From the NCBI RefSeq assembly GCF_024684275.1, contig NZ_JAIKXF010000018.1, forward strand, positions 1 to 10,505: DNA of 10,505 nt. Reading direction: 5' to 3'. This document shows, in pieces, positions 5,966 to 10,505 of the stretch; position 1 is the first letter of the stretch; the number at the start of each line of letters is the position of its first letter. A program made the translations under genes and the position numbers. Below the pieces are notes generated by a model. That model ran no database searches and had not been told where the DNA came from. It worked only from the letters and a program-made list of their open reading frames with translations. The stretch is from Ruminococcus sp. GTDB taxonomy: Bacteria; Bacillota_A; Clostridia; Oscillospirales; Ruminococcaceae.

Positions 5966-6670
5966 ATGAATTCAGAAGCTATCTTCAACGCTGCTCATTC
6001 AACAGCAATACGATTACTGGAATCAGGCGCTTTCATATCACCTGCTGACACAGTCTGCACTATTCAATCCGCATCAGGAAGGCTATATACAGGCATCAGC
6101 CGTACAGATATGAACAGCGCTGTCCACGCAGAGATAGACGCAGTACAGAATATGCTTGCCGCAGGAGAAAATATCATAGAGGCTCTGCTGCTTTTAAATA
6201 CACAAAGCAGAACACCTATGCTCCCTTGCAACAACTGTATAGGCTATATCATGTCCCTTGCACCTGCAAACGCAGGCTGCATGATAATGATGCCCGACAG
6301 AATGATAAGCATATCAGAGGTGGGTATGTTTGCTGCGCCTATGGGAAATATGCCCGAGCCTGCTGTGTTCGGCGGTCAAGCTGCTGCTCCGCAGCCTCAG
6401 TATACCGCTCATGCAAAGGCTTCTCCCATAACAATAGCACAGCCTGCTGCCGCTGCGCCTACGGCTCCGCCTTTAGCAGCAGCTCCTTTTTCTGAGTCTC
6501 ATATCGGGTCTACATCGGTATCTATGGACACAAATACTGCAAATGCTAAAGGAGATCTCCTAAAGAACAGAGTCAGCAGTCTGTTGAAGGTCGCGGAAGA
6601 ACCGGAAACAGACGAGTTTCTTGACAGTCTGCCGTCACCGAAGAAGCGCTTCGGCTTCTTCAGGAAGTAA
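5966..6670 (+). CDS. Cytidine-deaminase-fold protein with Ala/Pro-rich tail
   Basis: 234 residues from the preferred start. An ATG at 5945 adds seven residues but lacks a ribosome binding site, whereas ATG 5966 follows AGAGGTG by 8 bases. Residues 1-125 fit a zinc-dependent cytidine deaminase fold, with HAE at 54-56 (H54 zinc ligand, E56 proton shuttle) and PCNNC at 87-91 (C88 and C91 zinc ligands). The spacing is nearly that of B. subtilis Cdd (C53, E55, C86, C89), but His replaces the first Cys, as also occurs in other deaminase branches. The catalytic set is therefore complete. Residues about 130-175 are an Ala/Pro/Gln-rich linker, and the end is a helix (GDLLKNRVSSLL) plus a basic aromatic tail KKRFGFFRK. 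Neither part occurs in ordinary Cdd. It is co-transcribed with the sensor gene 21 bases downstream. The substrate is unknown: free cytidine, a modified nucleoside or another amine are all possible. Confidence 0.85.
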   Translation: MNSEAIFNAAHSTAIRLLESGAFISPADTVCTIQSASGRLYTGISRTDMNSAVHAEIDAVQNMLAAGENIIEALLLLNTQSRTPMLPCNNCIGYIMSLAPANAGCMIMMPDRMISISEVGMFAAPMGNMPEPAVFGGQAAAPQPQYTAHAKASPITIAQPAAAAPTAPPLAAAPFSESHIGSTSVSMDTNTANAKGDLLKNRVSSLLKVAEEPETDEFLDSLPSPKKRFGFFRK

Positions 6671-6691
6671 TTCAGGGAGGTATTAAATTAA

Positions 6692-8236
6692 ATGAAAAGT
6701 CAAAGAAAAATATCAACAGTCGCGTTGATCCTCATAATCCAGCTTATCATTATGATCGCTCTGTCACTTGGAATTACTATGACAATCAGCTCTACAACAC
6801 GAAAAGATTCTATCGACCATATGCAGACCATTACCAATGAGCGTGCTCATATTATTCAGACCTATGTAGAGAACGCGGAAAAAACTCTCAGCTATTTCAG
6901 CAATGCCGAGGCTGTAAGGAATATCCTGACCGATCCCGATAACGCTGAATACGCAGCTAAGGCTCAGAAGTACACCGAGGATTACTCGGCGGATATTGGC
7001 CTCGCAAATGTAGAAGGTCTCTGGATAGGTACGTGGGATACTCACTGTATTGCCCATACCAATGCGCAGACTGTAGGAATGCAGACAAGAAAGGACGCCG
7101 ATAAGCAGAAAGAGCTTCAGGACGCACTTATCCGCGCAGGCAACGGCGTTTACAATACGGGTATCATCATTTCACCTGCTTCAGGAAGGCAGATCGTATC
7201 CATGTATCAGGCAGTATATGACGACGGCGGTCAGCCATTAGGCTTCGTCGGACTCGGAATATACACAGAACAGCTCGTTCAGACTCTTGACAATCTGGAA
7301 ATAAAGGGCATCGAGGATTCATCATACACTATGATCAATGTTAATGATAACAAGTATATCTTTAACGATGATCCTCAGCAGATAGGTAAAGTCGCAACAA
7401 ACAAAAACATCCTCAAAATCTGTCGTGAGCTCAGCTCAGACAACAGCGGCAATACCGAAGGCTCATTCCAGTATAAGGACAATGAAACAGGCACAAAGTA
7501 TGTCTCGATCTACTCCTATATGTCAAAATATAACTGGCTGCTCATACTTAACGATACCAAGTCTGAGGTATACGCACTGTCCCATACAATGCGCTGGTAT
7601 ATGGCATTATTCGCAATAGCCATAGTAGTTCTCACCCTTATCTTCGCTAACCTCAACAATAAGCAGGAAAAAGCGAACCAAAAGCTTGCTTCGACCATCA
7701 TCAAGAGCAACAAGACAAAGGAATCCCTCTATACAGCCATGTTCAAGGACGTTCTCACCGATGTCAGCAACAGAATATCCTTCCCTATGGACTTTGAAGA
7801 GGTCAATTCTCCGCCATCTCGCCCGTACTACTTCATAATGTACAATATCGCAAACTTCAGCGAGATAAATTCACGCTACGGAAACGATACAGGTGACTGG
7901 CTGCTTGTAAGAACAGTTGATATACTAAAGCAGGTGTTCAAGAACTGCAAGATATACCGCACAGGCTCAGATGAATTCGTTATCGCTATGCAGGTCAATG
8001 AAAGTGACAAAAAGCAGAACGATATTATCGAGGACGCAGCCGACGCATACAAGAGACTTACAGCCCCCCAGTCAACCCCTACTGGAAAGGTAAATTTTGG
8101 CTTTAGGTCTGCTGTTGCAAAAAAGTCGGGCAAGATCAATTCATCAGTCATCGCTGTTCTCAAGGACATGATAAACAAGGACGCACAGGCAAGCTTCGGA
8201 CATATCAACTATACAGATATGGACGCAAACGAATAA
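6692..8236 (+). CDS. Membrane sensor with dCache-like domain and degenerate GGDEF domain
   Basis: 514 residues. TM1 lies at about 8-30 and TM2 at about 303-322. Between them is a ~270-residue extracellular sensor that looks like dCache_1 (for example GLGIYTEQL and SYTMINVNDNKYIFNDDPQQIGK). A cytosolic linker and a GGDEF domain follow from about 350: DVLTDVSNR (353-361), YNIANF (384-389), INSRYGNDTGDW (392-403) and TGSDEF (424-429). The second Gly of GGDEF is Ser (GSDEF), and the metal-binding first Asp of the usual D-x-D-x-F motif is Asn385. The nucleotide-contacting Asn393 and Asp402 remain, and no RxxD inhibitory site is present. It is thus probably weak or inactive as a diguanylate cyclase and may act as a nucleotide-binding output; this is inference. 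The start has GGGAGG (6675-6680) with an 11-base spacer. It is second in an operon with the deaminase-like gene. Confidence 0.93.
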   Translation: MKSQRKISTVALILIIQLIIMIALSLGITMTISSTTRKDSIDHMQTITNERAHIIQTYVENAEKTLSYFSNAEAVRNILTDPDNAEYAAKAQKYTEDYSADIGLANVEGLWIGTWDTHCIAHTNAQTVGMQTRKDADKQKELQDALIRAGNGVYNTGIIISPASGRQIVSMYQAVYDDGGQPLGFVGLGIYTEQLVQTLDNLEIKGIEDSSYTMINVNDNKYIFNDDPQQIGKVATNKNILKICRELSSDNSGNTEGSFQYKDNETGTKYVSIYSYMSKYNWLLILNDTKSEVYALSHTMRWYMALFAIAIVVLTLIFANLNNKQEKANQKLASTIIKSNKTKESLYTAMFKDVLTDVSNRISFPMDFEEVNSPPSRPYYFIMYNIANFSEINSRYGNDTGDWLLVRTVDILKQVFKNCKIYRTGSDEFVIAMQVNESDKKQNDIIEDAADAYKRLTAPQSTPTGKVNFGFRSAVAKKSGKINSSVIAVLKDMINKDAQASFGHINYTDMDANE

Positions 8237-8447
8237 TATCAAAAGGCTGTCGATATAGTCACCTTCTCTTGGCGGAAAATATGGTTACCGAGCCTGAAAT
8301 TTCAGTCTCTTAAATATAACCTGCGATCTGCCGGAGGGGGCGCCCCTTCGGCAGCCTTTGATTCTGTCGGGAAAATCGGATTCACATGGGAACAAATGCA
8401 CGGCGAAAAGTGTCCGCCTGCAAATTATAGTTTATCAGCAGTGATTG
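8237..8447. other. Intergenic gap with a GC-rich hairpin
   Basis: No gene is seen. A 27-base hairpin at 8328-8354 has a 12-bp stem (including one G-T pair) from CTGCCGGAGGGG to CCCCTTCGGCAG around a GCG loop. Only CCTTTG follows, so it is a poor intrinsic terminator though a very stable fold. A 12-base perfect palindrome CTGAAATTTCAG lies at 8294-8305. The hairpin may end the deaminase-sensor transcript or be a dispersed repeat. Confidence 0.6.
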
Positions 8448-8476
8448 TTGCTATTTTTTTGTTTTTATGGTAAAAT
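8448..8476 (+). promoter_or_regulatory. Promoter of the glycosyltransferase gene (extended -10)
   Basis: TTGCTA (8448-8453, 4/6) is followed after 17 bases by TAAAAT (8471-8476, 5/6), which is preceded by TGG, giving an extended -10. The expected start is near 8483, before the Shine-Dalgarno AAAGGAG (8496-8502). Confidence 0.65.
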
Positions 8477-8508
8477 ATATGAAAACAAACATTTCAAAGG
8501 AGAACAAA

Positions 8509-10281
8509 ATGAATAGTCACAAGGATATTTCCGAAAAGAGATCCTCCTTCTGCAATTCCGCTGTAACAGGCCTTTTCGGGATATTTTCTGCACACCCGTA
8601 TATATCAATGCTGCTGATATGCATTATCTCAACCATGCCATTTTGCGCAGCAAGCAGCAATATATCATCAGCATTCCCTATAATAATGTTCTTTTTCTAC
8701 TGCGTTTCGGCAGGACTTATCGTACCGCGGATATGCAGTAAATATAAGCTAAAAGACCCGCTGCCGGTAATACTGACAATTGCAGCCTCTGCCATCGGAG
8801 CTCCAGTATTCCTGTATTACAGGAATCAGGAAAACAAACTTCTGTTTGTATTCGCATTTGGCTGTATAATGCTTACAGCTTATTATCTTGCATTTCACAC
8901 GAAAAAAATGTCACGCCGCTTCAATTCCCTGCTAATAATGGGCATGGGCTTTATGGTGAAGCTTTGCTACGTTCTCGGCACATCAATAAGTGACCGCCAG
9001 CATGATGTAGGTTACTTTGAGCCGTCAAAAGAGACAGCCCCGGGGCATCTCGGCTATATCTCCTATCTTTTCTATAATCACCACCTGTACGACGGAGATT
9101 ACAGAGAGATATTCCAGTACTGTCACCCACCACTTCATCATGCTTTGTGTGCTGCGTGGGTAGGCTTTCTCAACCGTGTACTTGGCGTTGACATCGAAAA
9201 CGCCGTGGAATCAGCACAGGTTCTTCCGCTGTTTTACTCGATGACAATAATTATCACAGCGTATAAGATATTCAGATACTTCAAGCTGGAGGGAAAAGCT
9301 CTATATATTCCACTTATTATCACTGCCTTTCACCCATGCTTCACATATCTCAGCGCTTTCATGAACAATGATGCCCTTACATGGGCTCTTACAATGGGAG
9401 CAATACTCTGCACCCTGCAATGGTACAAAGCCCCTACAATAGCAAATATAATCAAAATAGCACTATGTCTCGGACTCGGAATGATGACCAAGCTCTCAGC
9501 AGCCCTTGCGGCATTCCCCATAGCATTTGTGTTTATCATTGTATTCTTCCGAAGCATAAAGACATCATGGAAGAAAAATCTCGGTCAGTACGCTGCATTT
9601 CTGACAGTATGCTTCCCATTGGGAATGTGGTTCCCCATAAGAGGACTTATCCGCTGGGGAATACCGCTTACATACGTTCAGGAGCTCCCAGAAATGGACC
9701 AGTCCATAAAAGGGATAACATTCTGGGAAAGGATAACCGATTTTTCACTGAAGCAGGTACAAAATGTATACGAAAACTGGCTGTGGCGCGACGAAAGCGG
9801 AGCTCCGCAGGGCTTCAACGAGCATAATCCGCTGATAGCAATACTTAAAAATTCCATTTTCGGTGAGTTCATCAACGGAAACAACTTTCCCGGCATGGCA
9901 TACATGGATACAGTCTGCAAGATTCTTTTCTGGCTGGGAGTAGCCTTAGCAGCTGCCGCATTCATGGCAATGATAGTATATTTATTCAGGAAAACAGCGG
10001 CAGACAGGTTAGAAAAAGGATTTATAACGTTCTTTCACATTGTTCTGATAATAAATCTATACATCCTTTCAAAGAATTATCCAATGGTTTGCAGCATGAA
10101 TTTCCGCTATCTCATGCCAACTGTAGTAACAGGAGCTCTGTTTCTCGGATATGCTGTCTCAGAACTGGAAAACAGTCCTAAATCAGCCGTAAAAGCCCTC
10201 AGAGTACCTGTGTACTTCGCCGTCATCGCATTTTCAGCATTATCAACCTATGTTTATATGGTAGTCGCTTCGACTACGTAA
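8509..10281 (+). CDS. GT-C glycosyltransferase-like polytopic membrane protein (GT39/PMT_2-like)
   Basis: 590 residues from ATG 8509, which has AAAGGAG (8496-8502) six bases upstream. An earlier in-frame ATG at 8467 lies in the promoter and has no ribosome binding site. The protein has roughly a dozen hydrophobic segments and the layout of a lipid-linked-sugar dependent mannosyl/arabinosyl-type transferase. A first extracytoplasmic loop carries DRQHDVGYF (D162, H165, D166), a candidate catalytic Asp. HPPLHH (206-211) and NNDAL (286-290) follow, motifs typical of bacterial GT39/PMT_2 proteins. It would transfer a sugar from a polyprenyl-phosphate carrier to a protein or cell-surface glycan on the outer face; donor and acceptor cannot be read from the sequence. 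It stands alone with its own promoter and terminator. Codon use is richer in A-ending codons (ATA, ACA) than dnaK, consistent with low expression or a different origin. Confidence 0.85.
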   Translation: MNSHKDISEKRSSFCNSAVTGLFGIFSAHPYISMLLICIISTMPFCAASSNISSAFPIIMFFFYCVSAGLIVPRICSKYKLKDPLPVILTIAASAIGAPVFLYYRNQENKLLFVFAFGCIMLTAYYLAFHTKKMSRRFNSLLIMGMGFMVKLCYVLGTSISDRQHDVGYFEPSKETAPGHLGYISYLFYNHHLYDGDYREIFQYCHPPLHHALCAAWVGFLNRVLGVDIENAVESAQVLPLFYSMTIIITAYKIFRYFKLEGKALYIPLIITAFHPCFTYLSAFMNNDALTWALTMGAILCTLQWYKAPTIANIIKIALCLGLGMMTKLSAALAAFPIAFVFIIVFFRSIKTSWKKNLGQYAAFLTVCFPLGMWFPIRGLIRWGIPLTYVQELPEMDQSIKGITFWERITDFSLKQVQNVYENWLWRDESGAPQGFNEHNPLIAILKNSIFGEFINGNNFPGMAYMDTVCKILFWLGVALAAAAFMAMIVYLFRKTAADRLEKGFITFFHIVLIINLYILSKNYPMVCSMNFRYLMPTVVTGALFLGYAVSELENSPKSAVKALRVPVYFAVIAFSALSTYVYMVVASTT

Positions 10282-10310
10282 AAAAGAGCAGCTATGCTAC
10301 TCTTTTTTTT
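10280..10310 (+). terminator. Terminator of the glycosyltransferase gene
   Basis: AAAAAAGAG (10280-10288) pairs with CTCTTTTTT (10300-10308), with AGC/GCT pairing above one mismatch and a TAT loop, and the T-run extends to 10310. It overlaps the stop codon. A second perfect hairpin, GTAGTCG-CTT-CGACTAC, occupies 10261-10277 in the last codons. Confidence 0.85.
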
Positions 10311-10331
10311 CGTGGAATTAATAATATAAAT

Positions 10332-10364
10332 ACAAAACAAAAAGGACTGCAATAGCAGTCCTTT
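10332..10364 (-). terminator. Terminator of the rRNA operon
   Basis: AAAGGACTGC (10341-10350) pairs perfectly with GCAGTCCTTT (10355-10364) around a 4-base loop. Read on the minus strand, the stem is followed by a T-rich tail (10332-10341). It lies five bases past the 5S rRNA 3' end. Confidence 0.9.
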
Positions 10365-10369
10365 AAAGT

Positions 10370-10485
<116 letters not shown>

Positions 10486-10505
10486 TATTTTGAAGTATTG
10501 AAACG

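Noticed and set aside
8467..8508. Upstream ATG for the glycosyltransferase gene
   Set aside because: It overlaps the spacer and extended -10 of the likely promoter and has no ribosome binding site; ATG 8509 follows AAAGGAG.

Overview
The window looks like chromosomal DNA of an anaerobic low-to-moderate GC Firmicute, most likely a Ruminococcus-type member of the Oscillospiraceae. This rests on the Gram-positive style DnaK and DnaJ, strong AAGGAGG-type ribosome binding sites, sigma-A style promoters, and Clostridia-type hypothetical proteins. The genus is my inference and no database was searched.

Region 1 (1-3354, plus strand) is the 3' part of a heat-shock operon. It holds dnaK without its first ~40 codons, a previously easy-to-miss 52-residue membrane ORF whose ribosome binding site lies inside the last codons of dnaK, a repeat-rich gap of ~250 bases, then a complete type I dnaJ and a terminator-like hairpin. 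The gap holds two copies of a 33-base repeat and a large inverted array of heptamers ending right at the dnaJ ribosome binding site.

Region 2 (3373-4309, plus strand) has two small cytosolic proteins of Clostridia-type uncharacterised families. They are separated by a hairpin that reads both as a terminator and as a mask over the second gene's Shine-Dalgarno. A 13-bp stem ends the region and serves the convergent gene.

Region 3 (4314-5403, minus strand) is a membrane protein with an N-terminal zinc ribbon, eleven hexapeptide GYGQP-type repeats and a DUF805 domain. It has a near-consensus promoter and a long palindrome in its 5' leader.

Region 4 (5404-8236, plus strand) starts with an AT-rich gap of about 400 bases. 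A strong promoter and a ~115-base leader, with a possible 12-codon leader peptide, then precede two genes 21 bases apart. The first is a cytidine-deaminase-fold protein with an Ala/Pro-rich tail. The second is a two-TM sensor with a dCache-like extracellular domain and a degenerate GGDEF domain (GSDEF). This unusual pair is the best candidate for an undescribed system.

Region 5 (8237-10505) carries a hairpin-containing gap, an orphan GT-C glycosyltransferase-like membrane protein with its own promoter, and two facing terminators. It closes with a complete 5S rRNA on the minus strand, which marks the end of an rRNA operon reading in from beyond the right edge.
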